Shown here: piece after piece, positions 34,988 through 44,208 of the stretch
Layout of the letters: every line of letters starts with the position of its first letter
Numbering within the stretch: position 1 is the first letter of the stretch
Assembly (NCBI RefSeq): GCF_024347435.1
Contig: NZ_AP025481.1
Span: forward strand, 1-64,000
Source: Vibrio cyclitrophicus
GTDB lineage: Bacteria > Pseudomonadota > Gammaproteobacteria > Enterobacterales > Vibrionaceae
Direction of reading: 5' to 3'
DNA: 64,000 bases
Translations under genes and position numbers: made by a program
Notes under the pieces: model-generated
Seen by the model: only the letters and a program-made list of their open reading frames with translations
Database searches by the model: none
What the model was told of the DNA's origin: nothing

Positions 34988-36226
34988 CTATTCAATTTCT
35001 TGGATATATGCATTGTTTGCGAACGCTTTTGCTTTCTCACTAATATTACTCCAGTTACTTTCTGCAACCGTTGTATTGGCAAGAGCGCCTATTGCGCCTA
35101 GCATTGCGTCGTCTTTCATGATGTCGGCATTATTCTGGGCTTGTTCTAAAGCAACGAGCAGTGAAGTAAAGTCGGCATTCATTTTCTGCCAATTTAGTTT
35201 CAGCTTATTAATATGTGGAATCGCATTTTCTATTTGTTGAGAAATCATATCGATACTCTCTGAAGAGCGATGATAAGAGTTATATATTTTCTGTGTGTAA
35301 GTTAACTGGTCTTGAAGCTCTTTTACTTCGTTTTGTAATTCGTTACGAAGTTTGCGTGCTTTTTCTGCTTTATCGCCATATACGCCCATGATTGGACCTG
35401 CAACCAGAGGGAACCATGCATAAGTCACCGCGGTAGAGGCGACCGTAACGTAGTGAGTGTAATCTTTGTTGAGTTGAGTAATACGCGCATTGATGTCATT
35501 CACTCGCTGCTGAAGCGCGCTGCCATCGTCGCTTAGGTAACCGTTGTGAGTGCCTTCCAACACATCTAACTGCAATTTTTGTGTATCTAATGTAGCTGAA
35601 AATTCCAATAGGTTACCGCCAACGTCAGACACTTCTTGTTGGTATCTCATGGAAAAACTCTGCAGGCTTTTCAGGTAAGCGATCGCCACCTTTCTATTGC
35701 GTTCTACCGCTTCGATATCTTCTGGGAGCGGCGAGAATGCTTTGGCCAGCATTTCATTCAAAGCATCACTAAGTGGGTTAAGCATGTAGTCTTTAATTTG
35801 GACGTAATTGGCCAAGCTTAATGAAAGACCAACGATGCTTGGATAAAGATCTTTTTTCCAATAAAAGGCGGTATCGTGAATATTTGAGTATTGCTGAACC
35901 AGTGCTTGGAAATTAGAGAAAGGAATGTCGTTAGGAATACTTAAAGTCGACTTCATACTGGCTTCTGTCACGGGTAGGGCCAAAGCACCTTCTACATAGG
36001 CTTGAATCTGATACCACTCTTGTTGCTTAAGAATAAAGTTGTCAGTTTCTAAATCGATAAAGACGCCATTCTCACCAATGATCGTGTCGTAGGTAACTTG
36101 AGGTATGTTTTGTTCAGCTGACGCTTGGTTGATTTGAACTGGAGCGGCTTGAGAAGTGAGTGCAAAAGAGGAAAGTAGCCCAATTGATATCGAAGATAAT
36201 ACGAGTGTTTTTGTGATTTTTTTCAT
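34988..36226 (-). CDS. XaxA/YaxA/MakA-like alpha-helical pore-forming toxin subunit
   Basis: 412 residues. Signal peptide ending at ALTSQA (about residue 27). Helical throughout. FILKQQEWYQIQAYVEGALALPVTEASMK (about 64-92) and DLYPSIVGLSLSLANYVQIKDYMLNPL (about 126-152) resemble the XaxA/YaxA family of binary alpha-pore-forming toxins by eye. A hydrophobic stretch (about 259-283, HYVTVASTAVTYAWFPLVAGPIMGV) lies between two long coiled-coil helices, the ClyA/HBL/MakA plan in which this part inserts into the host membrane. Such toxins usually need a second subunit, here probably the 798-residue protein downstream. It is the first gene of the pair, behind a 766-bp AT-rich region. The assignment is from pattern matching only. 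Confidence 0.72.
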   Translation of the reverse strand: MKKITKTLVLSSISIGLLSSFALTSQAAPVQINQASAEQNIPQVTYDTIIGENGVFIDLETDNFILKQQEWYQIQAYVEGALALPVTEASMKSTLSIPNDIPFSNFQALVQQYSNIHDTAFYWKKDLYPSIVGLSLSLANYVQIKDYMLNPLSDALNEMLAKAFSPLPEDIEAVERNRKVAIAYLKSLQSFSMRYQQEVSDVGGNLLEFSATLDTQKLQLDVLEGTHNGYLSDDGSALQQRVNDINARITQLNKDYTHYVTVASTAVTYAWFPLVAGPIMGVYGDKAEKARKLRNELQNEVKELQDQLTYTQKIYNSYHRSSESIDMISQQIENAIPHINKLKLNWQKMNADFTSLLVALEQAQNNADIMKDDAMLGAIGALANTTVAESNWSNISEKAKAFANNAYIQEIE

Positions 36227-36992
36227 CGTTTAGCCCTGTTAGATTTGTTATTAGCTTTTTGCAAAGACAATAATCCCCCTACCACTTGATGGCATTTTTT
36301 AAATATTTATGAAGGGTTATTGAATATTTTAATATTGTTATTTTTGTGATTATTTTTTGTTCTTTAAAACTAACCTCTTTAATGTGTTTTTTGTTTTTAT
36401 AAGATTTGGTCAATCTATAGCAGATTTATAATGAAAAGTTCTATTTAGGTCACACATTTGGATTTATATTGGTCGTTTGTTGATCTATTGAATTTAATGA
36501 TATTTGAATCATTAGTTTTGGTTCTTTTGTCAGGCTAGTTATGGAAAGGCCTCGAGAGGTTTTCATTCTATTCATAAAGGTGTTAAATGATAAAAATATA
36601 ATTATCGCCATTATTCTTATTATTACTAAATCTGTTGATTAATTTAATGAATATATAAATAGAACGAGCGTTTTAAATTTGATCTGTGCCAAACAATGTA
36701 CGGGTGTTTTTATAATGACGGGAATTTTTATTAGCGAATGTTTTATTAGGTGATCTTATATTAGGTGTAATTAAATTAGATTATATTCAATTAGATTGTA
36801 TTTAATTAGTTATTGTTTATATTTCCGATTTAATAAAGGTAGAACTATTTAAAGAAATAGATTGATACAGATTGAGAGGCAATCATGTTTGCAGATTTTT
36901 TGGTATGCTTGCGGGTGTTTTCTAATGCTTATAAGTTTACCCACCAAAGCCGTTCGCTTTGGCCTACAGTCTTTGATGGGCAAGTATCTTAG
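36227..36992. other. AT-rich intergenic region before the toxin-like pair
   Basis: 766 bp with very low GC and no credible ORF. It should hold the promoter of the minus-strand toxin pair. A 15-bp tandem repeat lies at 36775-36809. Near 36940-36980, CCACCAAAGC can pair with GCTTTGG or, in an alternative fold, with CTTTGATGGG; this may mark the end of the 8-oxoguanine deaminase transcript. AT richness is common upstream of acquired H-NS-silenced genes. Confidence 0.6.
36775..36809. repeat. 15-bp tandem repeat ATTAGATTRTATTYA, 2.3 copies
   Basis: Two full units (ATTAGATTATATTCA and ATTAGATTGTATTTA) plus a partial third. They lie about 550 bp upstream of the toxin-like gene. Confidence 0.7.
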
Positions 36993-38357
36993 TTAGTTGT
37001 TATTCATCGCCAGTTTACCTAGCTTCATTGCGGCAGAATGGTGGCGGTGCATCAGTTGCTCCATGTCTACGCCAATAACGGCACCATCGTTAACTCGCCA
37101 TTTTCCGGCCACCATCACTTTATCCGCTTGTTGAGCACCACAAAGTAGTAATGCAGCGAGTGGATCGTGGCTACCAGAGAAACGAATATCATCGAGTTTG
37201 AACATTGCGAGGTCGGCTTGTTTGCCAACCTCTAGCGTACCAATGTCGGTTCTGCCCATTGCGCGTGCTGAGCCTGACGTTGCCCAGCGCAGTGCATCGA
37301 GGTGTGAAACATTGGCAGAACCATATTGCAGGCGTTGTAGATACATTGCCATGCGCACTTCGGCAATCATATTTGAACCGTCGTTTGAGGCGGAACCATC
37401 AACACCCAACCCGACTTTTACGCCTGCTGCTTCAAGATCGTTGTTCTTACAAATACCGGAAGCCAGCATCATGTTGGACGTCGGGCAATGGCTGATACCA
37501 ATGCCCGCTTTACCCAAACGTTTGATCTCTTCTGGATTGAAGTGAATACCATGAGCAAGCCAAGTGCGTTCATTCAGCCACCCCACATCTTCTAGGTAAT
37601 CCACAGGGCGTAGGCCAAATTTCTCAATACAGAAGTCTTCTTCATCCAAGGTTTCGCATAGGTGAGTGTGCATCATCACGTTCTCACGCTCACTGATCTT
37701 GGCGGTTTCTTTCATCAGGTCTGTAGTGACTGAAAACGGCGAACAAGGCGCGAGTGCGATTTGAATCATCGCCCCTTCATCACGCTGGTGGTAATCGCGA
37801 ATTAAGCGTTGGCTGTCATCAATAATGGTTTGTTCAGTTTGAATGGTGTGTCGTGGAGGTAGTCCACCTTCATCTTCTCCAAGGCTCATGGAGCCACGCG
37901 TAAATATCGCTCTCACACCTAGCTTCTCTGCCGCTTCGACTTGTAAATCGATGGCATGCTCAAGCCCGTTTGGTAGCAAGTAATGGTGGTCTGACGCGGT
38001 GGTACAGCCCGACATCATTAACTCGACCAATGCTAGCTCTGTAGCAAGGCTCATCATCTCAGAATCGAGGTTAGCCCAAACTGGGTAGAGGCTTTGTAGC
38101 CAATGGAAGAGTTCTTTATTGAGTGCGCCAGGGTAGGCACGCGTTAGGGTTTGATAGAAGTGGTGGTGCGCATTGATAAGCCCGGGAGTTACAACATGAC
38201 GAGAGGCGTCGACGCTGTAATCTACGGGTAAGGTCGGCTCTTTGTGTTTGCCAACCAATTCAATGACTTTATTACCTTTAATGACGATTCCGCCTTCTGC
38301 ATCAGCCTGTGAGCCAGTGTAGATTGCGAGAGGATTCTTAATCCAGATTGTTTCCAT
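36993..38357 (-). CDS. 8-oxoguanine deaminase-like amidohydrolase
   Basis: 454 residues, cytosolic amidohydrolase of the AtzB/TrzA-like group. The metal site is visible: INAHHHFYQ (H64, H66), MMHTHLCET, WLAHGIHFN and GLGVDGSASND. The INAHHHFYQTLTRA start and the GVDGSASND block agree with the characterised 8-oxoguanine deaminase of Pseudomonas aeruginosa (PA0142), which makes urate from 8-oxoguanine. It is often annotated as hydroxydechloroatrazine ethylaminohydrolase. Position beside two purine permeases and the urate genes fits: oxidised guanine would enter the route as urate, bypassing xanthine dehydrogenase. AAGGA lies ten bases before the ATG. Confidence 0.8.
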   Translation of the reverse strand: METIWIKNPLAIYTGSQADAEGGIVIKGNKVIELVGKHKEPTLPVDYSVDASRHVVTPGLINAHHHFYQTLTRAYPGALNKELFHWLQSLYPVWANLDSEMMSLATELALVELMMSGCTTASDHHYLLPNGLEHAIDLQVEAAEKLGVRAIFTRGSMSLGEDEGGLPPRHTIQTEQTIIDDSQRLIRDYHQRDEGAMIQIALAPCSPFSVTTDLMKETAKISERENVMMHTHLCETLDEEDFCIEKFGLRPVDYLEDVGWLNERTWLAHGIHFNPEEIKRLGKAGIGISHCPTSNMMLASGICKNNDLEAAGVKVGLGVDGSASNDGSNMIAEVRMAMYLQRLQYGSANVSHLDALRWATSGSARAMGRTDIGTLEVGKQADLAMFKLDDIRFSGSHDPLAALLLCGAQQADKVMVAGKWRVNDGAVIGVDMEQLMHRHHSAAMKLGKLAMNNN

Positions 38358-38534
38358 TCATAGTAGTCCTTAGCCATCTCAGCCTTTTCAGGGAAGAGGG
38401 TCTTTGTTGGTATTTGCTGTTGATAGATAAATTCGAATCAGGGGGCGTTAAAACGTTCAATGTTCTAATCATTCCCTGATTCTGTGAAAATCGGTTTTAC
38501 GCTAGTCAGTGAACCAGTTAAATTGGGGAATCAG

Positions 38535-39986
38535 CTAGTTCGTTTTTGGCTCAGGATTTTCTGATGCCGCTTGAACGTCTGCTTCTGTACTTGCATGTTG
38601 AATCTCTAACTGCTCGCCTGAGTGTAGTTCTTCTTCAGCCTGTTCTTTCATTTCTAGCTCAACTTGCGCTTGGCTCTCGGCTAACGCTTCTTGTTCTTCA
38701 GCTTTTGATGATCTTGGTAACACAAGGTTTAGCAGAACCGTCATGATGGTGCCTGTGGTAATGCCCGAGTGAAGGAAGTTCGCCAAATCATGCGGTAAGT
38801 GTTGCAGCAGTCTTGGTTCGAAAGTTACCGCCAAGCCAGACGCCAAACCTACACAGATTACCAAGGCATTTCGTTTGGTGTCTGCGGCTTTGATCAACAT
38901 GCGGATACCCGCGTAAGCAATCATACCGAACATCACAAAGCCCACACCACCCAAAACAGGTTTCGGAATCGTGACGGCAATAGCAGCTAATTTCGGGAAT
39001 AAACCGCCTAAAATTAGTAAACCACCGGTTGCAGCCACTACATAGCGACTTGCTACCCCTGTGATACCCACAATGCCGACGTTTTGGCTGAACGACGCCA
39101 ATGGCATCGCTGTTAAAATCGAAGATAAGGTACTACCAAGGCCATCGCCTAACAGCCCACGTTTTAGATCTTTACCGCTGACTTGGGTTTGGCAGTTGTT
39201 GCCCAATGCCATGAAGTCACCCGTTGCTTCGGCGATCACCACGATGTACACCAAGCTCATACTGATGATGGCACTGGCAGAAAAGGTAAAGCCATATTTG
39301 AAAGGTTCAGGTCCGCCAACCCAAGCGGCAGAGCTGATTTGTTCAAGGTCGACCATACCGAGCGATAGCGCCACAATGTAGCCGCCCGCTAAACCAATCA
39401 CGATGGCTGAAGCGGCAACCGCGCCTTTACAGTAAACCGATACACCAACCACAATCCCCAAAGAGACTAGAGCTAGAAACAGTTTTGGTAGCGTAGCGAA
39501 TTGTTCCGTGTTGGCAGGAGAATCTCCGACCCAATTCATGGCAACCGGTAAAATGGTTAAGCCGATTAGGGTAACCACCACACCACTTACCACGGTTGGG
39601 AACAGTTTCCGAACCTTGTCCATATAGAAGCTGGCACCAATCACGACAAACGAGCCGATAAGCGCCGAGCCCATGATAGCGGCGACACCGCCTTCGTTAC
39701 CGATTGAGATAGCGACACCTAAAAAGGCAAAGCTCGAACCCATAACAACGGGCAGTCGAATGCCAACAGGGCCAAAGCCGAGACATTGAGCGACGGTTAC
39801 AATACCTGACGCTAGTAGCGCAGCATTGATCAGCGAGACGATCTCTGTGTTAGGTAGGCCGATAGAAGCGCCGACAATGAGGGGAATAGCAACAATGCCA
39901 CCAATCGAGGCGAGCATGTGCTGTAAAGCGAGTAAAAAGGTTAAGCCGTGAGGCGGTCTTTCATTTAGGGTGTACAGAAGTTTCAT
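38535..39986 (-). CDS. NCS2 xanthine/urate permease
   Basis: 483 residues. NCS2 nucleobase:cation symporter of the XanQ/UacT/PbuX branch: LQHMLASIGGIVAIPLIVG at the N-terminus and the substrate motif PLASFSQNVGIVGITGVASRY in the scaffold, with ALGNNCQTQVSGKDLKRGLLGDG before it. About 14 membrane helices. The QNVG form rather than QNNG suggests a urate/xanthine specificity, but this needs testing. It carries an unusual 60-residue acidic, Glu/Gln-rich cytoplasmic tail after the last helix, likely coiled coil. It lies between the deaminase and the second permease on the minus strand, with GAGG eight bases before the ATG. Confidence 0.88.
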   Translation of the reverse strand: MKLLYTLNERPPHGLTFLLALQHMLASIGGIVAIPLIVGASIGLPNTEIVSLINAALLASGIVTVAQCLGFGPVGIRLPVVMGSSFAFLGVAISIGNEGGVAAIMGSALIGSFVVIGASFYMDKVRKLFPTVVSGVVVTLIGLTILPVAMNWVGDSPANTEQFATLPKLFLALVSLGIVVGVSVYCKGAVAASAIVIGLAGGYIVALSLGMVDLEQISSAAWVGGPEPFKYGFTFSASAIISMSLVYIVVIAEATGDFMALGNNCQTQVSGKDLKRGLLGDGLGSTLSSILTAMPLASFSQNVGIVGITGVASRYVVAATGGLLILGGLFPKLAAIAVTIPKPVLGGVGFVMFGMIAYAGIRMLIKAADTKRNALVICVGLASGLAVTFEPRLLQHLPHDLANFLHSGITTGTIMTVLLNLVLPRSSKAEEQEALAESQAQVELEMKEQAEEELHSGEQLEIQHASTEADVQAASENPEPKTN

Positions 39987-40248
39987 TTGATATTCCTCTG
40001 CCTGCGTTTCCGTTTACAGGCGATTGGCGGTCAAATAATGACTTCTACAAACTGCGTAGGGTCATAAAAAAGGTGCACTAACCGAGCGGAATGCGTCTAC
40101 ACTCCGCTGATTAGCACTATTAGCTTTTTCTTAAAAATGTTGTTCTAGCATGTGTCTTAATAGCTTGGCTTGTGAACAAACCAAGCACTCATTCTTGAGC
40201 CATCTCTAAATGACCAAATGTCTAAGAGACGGCTCAAGAACGATTTGA

Positions 40249-41592
40249 TTAACCGATGAACACGAGCTTCGCGACAAAAATCGCGGCTAGGAAGTACATC
40301 GAAATTGATACGTCTTTTGTTTTACCTGTCGCCAGTTTAAGCACTGTGTAGGTAATGAAACCCAGTGCGATACCATTAGCGATAGAGAAGGTCAGAGGCA
40401 TCATCAGTGCAGTGATTGCAGCGGGAGCACCGTTGGTAAAGTCTTTCCAATCGACGTGCTGCATACTGCTCATCATCACGAATGCGACGTAAATAAGAGC
40501 ACCAGACGTTGCGTAAGCGGGGATCATGCCAGCAAGCGGTGATAGGAAAATTGCCGCTAAGAACAATACGCCAACCACAATTGCTGAGAGGCCTGTTCTT
40601 GCGCCTGCAGCAACACCGGCTGCACTTTCGACATAACTGGTTACTGGCGGACAACCCACACACGCACCTGCCACGCTTGAAATACTGTCGGCTTTCAGTG
40701 CTTTGCTCAGGCCTTCAATCTTACCCGTTTCAGGATTGGTCAGATTTGCACGCTCAGCCACGCCCATTAATGTGCCCGCGGTATCGAACATGTTTACAAA
40801 AAGGAAAGCCAAGATAACGCTGATCATCGATACGTTCAGTGCACCTACGATATCCATTGCCATAAAGGTAGGAGCTAGGCTTGGTGGTGCAGCGAAGAAG
40901 CCATCGTAGTGAACTAAGCCAAGCATCATGCCGACTAGCGTTACACTCAAAATACCAATCAGTACCGCGCCAAACACTTTACGTTCACTTAGAACTGCAA
41001 TGATCAAGAATGCGATAGCAGCAAGCAGAGCTTCTGGTTTGGTGAAATCACCCAGTGAAACCAAAGTCGCTGGGTTTTCGACGACGATACCCGCTGTTTT
41101 TAAGCCAATTAGACCTAAGAACAAACCAACACCCGCAGTCATGGAATAGCGTAAGCTCTCAGGAATACTCTCGATGATCCATTGGCGGACTTTGTAGAAA
41201 CTCATCCCGACAAACAAGATACCGGAGATAAACACCGCACCCAGCGCCACTTCCCAGCTGTAACCCATCTCGCTCACAACCGTAAACGAGAAGAACGCAT
41301 TCAACCCCATGCCCGGCGCAAGGCCGACAGGCCAGTTGGCAAATAAGCCCATTAACAAACAACCGATCGCGGCACCAATACAAGTCGCGACGAATACCGC
41401 CCCTGCATCCATACCTGAAGCGGCCATGATCTGTGGGTTAACGAAGATGATATAAGCCATGGTTGCGAAGGTGGTGACACCGCCGACTAACTCATTTTTT
41501 ACGCTGCTTCCGTGTGCCTTAATCTTAAAGAGTTTCTCTAAAATTCCGTTATTCGCGTCTTGGTTGAGTATTTCTGTTTTACTCTCACTCAT
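40249..41592 (-). CDS. AzgA-type NCS2 purine permease (AdeP/AdeQ-like)
   Basis: 447 residues from the ATG at 41592 (AAAAGGACTTGCAGAC upstream; an earlier ATG at 41622 has no ribosome site). About 12-14 membrane helices. MAYIIFVNPQIM, LFANWPVGLAPGMGLNAFFSFTVV and CPPVTSYVESAAGVAAGARTGL match the AzgA branch and resemble E. coli AdeP/AdeQ (adenine) more than GhxP/GhxQ (guanine/hypoxanthine). Substrate specificity is inferred. It sits between uraH and the xanthine/urate permease on the minus strand. Confidence 0.85.
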   Translation of the reverse strand: MSESKTEILNQDANNGILEKLFKIKAHGSSVKNELVGGVTTFATMAYIIFVNPQIMAASGMDAGAVFVATCIGAAIGCLLMGLFANWPVGLAPGMGLNAFFSFTVVSEMGYSWEVALGAVFISGILFVGMSFYKVRQWIIESIPESLRYSMTAGVGLFLGLIGLKTAGIVVENPATLVSLGDFTKPEALLAAIAFLIIAVLSERKVFGAVLIGILSVTLVGMMLGLVHYDGFFAAPPSLAPTFMAMDIVGALNVSMISVILAFLFVNMFDTAGTLMGVAERANLTNPETGKIEGLSKALKADSISSVAGACVGCPPVTSYVESAAGVAAGARTGLSAIVVGVLFLAAIFLSPLAGMIPAYATSGALIYVAFVMMSSMQHVDWKDFTNGAPAAITALMMPLTFSIANGIALGFITYTVLKLATGKTKDVSISMYFLAAIFVAKLVFIG

Positions 41593-41843
41593 GTCTGCAA
41601 GTCCTTTTATGTTGTGATCCATTTATTGAATACAGCGAGATTTCAATATTAAGTTTTAAGGTTTTTCCTAGCTCTAACTCGTTATTGATGAGCTTTGTGT
41701 GGCTCATTTTTTAACTGTTAACTTTGTTAGTATTTTTATGTGAGCGTGTTTAGTGAGTGCACACCTTTTGGGATGCACACATCACGCATGAATCTGTTAA
41801 TTATTGGGTGATTGAGCCTAGATCGGGATTCTAAGCATCGGGA

Positions 41844-42197
41844 CTAACTGCCCCGATAAGTCGAGAAACTGTAAGGCGAGACGAGAAGAGGAACGTGATA
41901 ATGCGCTTCTGGATCATCTAAGCCGAAACGAATAACCACGTCGTCTAGGAAAGGCACGCCATCCAGCTCTACGCCTTTACTTCTGTAGTAATCGGCTACG
42001 TAAAACACCAATTGATACTTCCCCGGTCGGAAATCATTCCCTGCCAGAATCGGTGCATCGGTTCGGCCATCGGAGTTGGTGAGTACCGTCACCAGCTTTT
42101 CTGTTGAGCCTTCGTTGACCTTAAAAAGCTCTACCTTTATCTCTGCACCCGGTAAGCCGTGAGTAGTGTCTAATACGTGTGTTGTTAGTCTTCCCAT
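41844..42197 (-). CDS. uraH: 5-hydroxyisourate hydrolase
   Basis: 117 residues, a transthyretin-like protein. It opens 5-hydroxyisourate, the PuuD product, to OHCU. Catalytic signs: H7 (LTTHVLDT), R45 (DGRTDAP), H101 (AHYHVPLL) and the family's C-terminal YRGS (114-117). No signal peptide, so cytoplasmic. AAAGGAC lies before the ATG. It starts the minus-strand set uraH-permease-permease-deaminase and is divergent from puuE; the shared region holds a strong and a weaker operator copy. Confidence 0.95.
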   Translation of the reverse strand: MGRLTTHVLDTTHGLPGAEIKVELFKVNEGSTEKLVTVLTNSDGRTDAPILAGNDFRPGKYQLVFYVADYYRSKGVELDGVPFLDDVVIRFGLDDPEAHYHVPLLVSPYSFSTYRGS

Positions 42198-42305
42198 AGT
42201 CCTTTAATAGCGCTTTTGGCGCTCCTCTGTTCCGTGGTTTATCTGTCTATTTCGACCTTGCAAAGAATGCAACTGGTCACTTTGTTATCACTAACTATGT
42301 ACGAA

Positions 42306-42315
42306 CTGTACACAA
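42306..42315. promoter_or_regulatory. weaker purine-regulon site upstream of uraH
   Basis: CTGTACACAA; on the other strand TTGTGTACAG, matching 8 of 10 bases of TTGTATACAA. It lies 109-118 bp before the uraH start. Confidence 0.4.
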
Positions 42316-42486
42316 TTAGTAAAGCTAATTGTTATAAAAATGTTGGCTAATCTGTCGTTTTTCTTGACTTTATAGATCTTGATTATCGCTTTTTAATGAA
42401 CTTGAATTTTGTTAACTTGTTGTTTTTAATTAAAAAAGTTGCGACCATTTAACTTGGATAACAAAATCTTTACATCGAGATAAATA

Positions 42487-42498
42487 ATTGTATACAAT
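42487..42498. promoter_or_regulatory. purine-regulon palindrome upstream of puuE
   Basis: ATTGTATACAAT, perfect 12-bp palindrome, identical to the gcl site; 110 bp before the puuE start within the 411-bp uraH-puuE divergent region. Nothing else resembling a gene lies in that region. Confidence 0.65.
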
Positions 42499-42608
42499 AA
42501 ATGTACAGGGGTAAGGTTACTCGATTTTTGGAAAGTCCATTAACTGATTTATTTTGATGAACCAGTGAAAGAGCGGCCAAGCCAACCACTTATGTTAGGA
42601 GTACTTGG

Positions 42609-43547
42609 ATGAATAAGGATTATTCAAGGAATTTGATCGGTTATGGAGCTAACCCTCCAAACCCTCAATGGCCAGGTAATGCGCGCGTCGCGGTTTCTTT
42701 TGTATTGAACTATGAAGAGGGCGGTGAGCGTTGTTTGTTACATGGAGACGACGAGTCTGAAGCTTTTCTTTCAGAGATCCCGTCAGCACAGCCGATCAAA
42801 GGCGAACGTCACATGAGCATGGAATCCATTTATGAATATGGTAGCCGCGCGGGTGTATGGCGTGTTCTTCGCTTGTTCGATGAATATGAAATCCCATTGA
42901 CCGTCTTTGCGGTTGCTATGGCGATTGAGCGTCATCCAGACGTTGCTAAAGCCATGGTCGAGGCGGGTCACGAAATCTGTAGTCATGGTTATCGTTGGAT
43001 TGACTATCAATACATTGATGAGTCTGAAGAGCGCGACCACATGAGCAAAGCGATTGAGATCATCCAACAAGTGACGGGTCAACGCCCACAAGGTTGGTAC
43101 ACAGGTCGAACGGGTCCAAATACGCGTCGCTTGGTAGCAGAAGAGGGCGGTTTTCTTTACGACTCGGATGCCTACGATGATGACCTGCCTTATTGGCACA
43201 TCGAAACCGGTCATCCGCAATTGGTGATCCCTTACACACTCGATGTGAACGACATGCGTTTTTCAACGGCGCAAGGCTTCAACTCGGGTGAGCAGTTCTT
43301 CCAATACCTAAAAGATACGTTTGACACCCTTTATATGGAAGGTGAAACCGCACCGAAAATGATGTCGGTTGGGCTTCACTGTCGTTTGATTGGCCGCCCC
43401 GGTCGTATTGCTGCATTAAGACGTTTCTTAGATTACGTCAAACAGCACGACAGCGTGTGGTTGTGTCGTAGAATCGATATTGCTAACCACTGGCACCAAC
43501 ATCATCCATATCAACCAAATAACGCTATTCATCAACCGCAAAAGTAG
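42609..43547 (+). CDS. puuE: allantoinase, PuuE type (NodB-like)
   Basis: 312 residues. Hydrolyses allantoin to allantoate. Unlike AllB this is the PuuE type, of the polysaccharide deacetylase (NodB) fold. Seen: FVLNYEEGGERCLLHGDDESEAFLSE near the N-terminus, MESIYEYGSRAGVWRVLRLF, EICSHGYRWIDYQ (H in the metal-site position), QGWYTGRTGPNTRRLV and YDSDAYDDDLPYW. PuuE can work without bound metal. TAGGAG lies before the ATG. First gene of puuE-uraD-alc-allA-puuD, all on the plus strand. Confidence 0.95.
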   Translation: MNKDYSRNLIGYGANPPNPQWPGNARVAVSFVLNYEEGGERCLLHGDDESEAFLSEIPSAQPIKGERHMSMESIYEYGSRAGVWRVLRLFDEYEIPLTVFAVAMAIERHPDVAKAMVEAGHEICSHGYRWIDYQYIDESEERDHMSKAIEIIQQVTGQRPQGWYTGRTGPNTRRLVAEEGGFLYDSDAYDDDLPYWHIETGHPQLVIPYTLDVNDMRFSTAQGFNSGEQFFQYLKDTFDTLYMEGETAPKMMSVGLHCRLIGRPGRIAALRRFLDYVKQHDSVWLCRRIDIANHWHQHHPYQPNNAIHQPQK

Positions 43548-43569
43548 CAGTGAAGCAAGGAGGCTTAAC

Positions 43570-44085
43570 GTGACTAAATTTCGATCATGCCAACCAACAA
43601 CCATGGACCGCGATATCTTTGTCGCTCACTTTGCTGACGTCTACGAACACAGCCCGTGGGTTGCAGAACTGGTGTATGACCAAGGTTTGAATGCCGAAGA
43701 CGACCATATCGAGAATCTTCATCTGAAAATGGCATCGACTTTGTTAAGTGCAGACCAAGGTAAACAGTTGGCTTTGATCAATGCTCACCCGGATTTAGCC
43801 GGTCGAGCAGCAGTAAACGGCGAACTTACCGAGTCGTCGACCAAAGAACAAGCGGGGGCGGGCATCGACCAGTGCAACGCAGAAGAATTTGAAAAATTCA
43901 CTTCTTATAACAACAGCTACAAAAGTCGCTTCAATTTCCCTTTTATCATGGCGGTGAAGGGAGCCAATCGTTACCAAATTCTTGAGTCGTTCGAGATGCG
44001 ATTAGGAAATGATATTGAAACTGAGTTTGCTACGGCGATTCAAGAGATCAATAAGATCGCGATGTTTCGTCTCTGGGATATGTAA
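43570..44085 (+). CDS. uraD: OHCU decarboxylase
   Basis: 171 residues from a GTG at 43570. The longer frame from 43480 overlaps puuE; the GTG has a full AAGGAGG six bases upstream and is preferred. Turns OHCU into S-allantoin. Catalytic residues: H73 in INAHPDLAG and E93 in TKEQAGAG. A C-terminal F-P-F-I-M-A-V-K-G block completes the family pattern. It lies 22 bp after puuE, so they are co-transcribed. Confidence 0.93.
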   Translation: MTKFRSCQPTTMDRDIFVAHFADVYEHSPWVAELVYDQGLNAEDDHIENLHLKMASTLLSADQGKQLALINAHPDLAGRAAVNGELTESSTKEQAGAGIDQCNAEEFEKFTSYNNSYKSRFNFPFIMAVKGANRYQILESFEMRLGNDIETEFATAIQEINKIAMFRLWDM

Positions 44086-44208
44086 GTTAACGGAGTTAAC
44101 AGCTATCTCAGCCCAGTCTTAGTGCGCTAAGAGTATGCTTTATAAGCGAATAAGCCACTAAGTTCTCATTTTATTATTACTTGATTAATTTCATAGGATT
44201 ACACGGAC

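Noticed and set aside
36400..36500. TGGTCAA-like and TAGGTCA-like half-sites near the toxin-like promoter as RutR boxes
   Set aside because: They do not form a 16-bp inverted repeat.
36940..36980. alternative-pairing hairpins read as a purine riboswitch
   Set aside because: The location is downstream of the deaminase and there is no conserved three-way junction; only simple pairing is seen.
42783..43220. minus-strand ORF of 145 codons inside puuE
   Set aside because: It is the shadow of a conserved coding gene, with no ribosome site and no recognisable protein.
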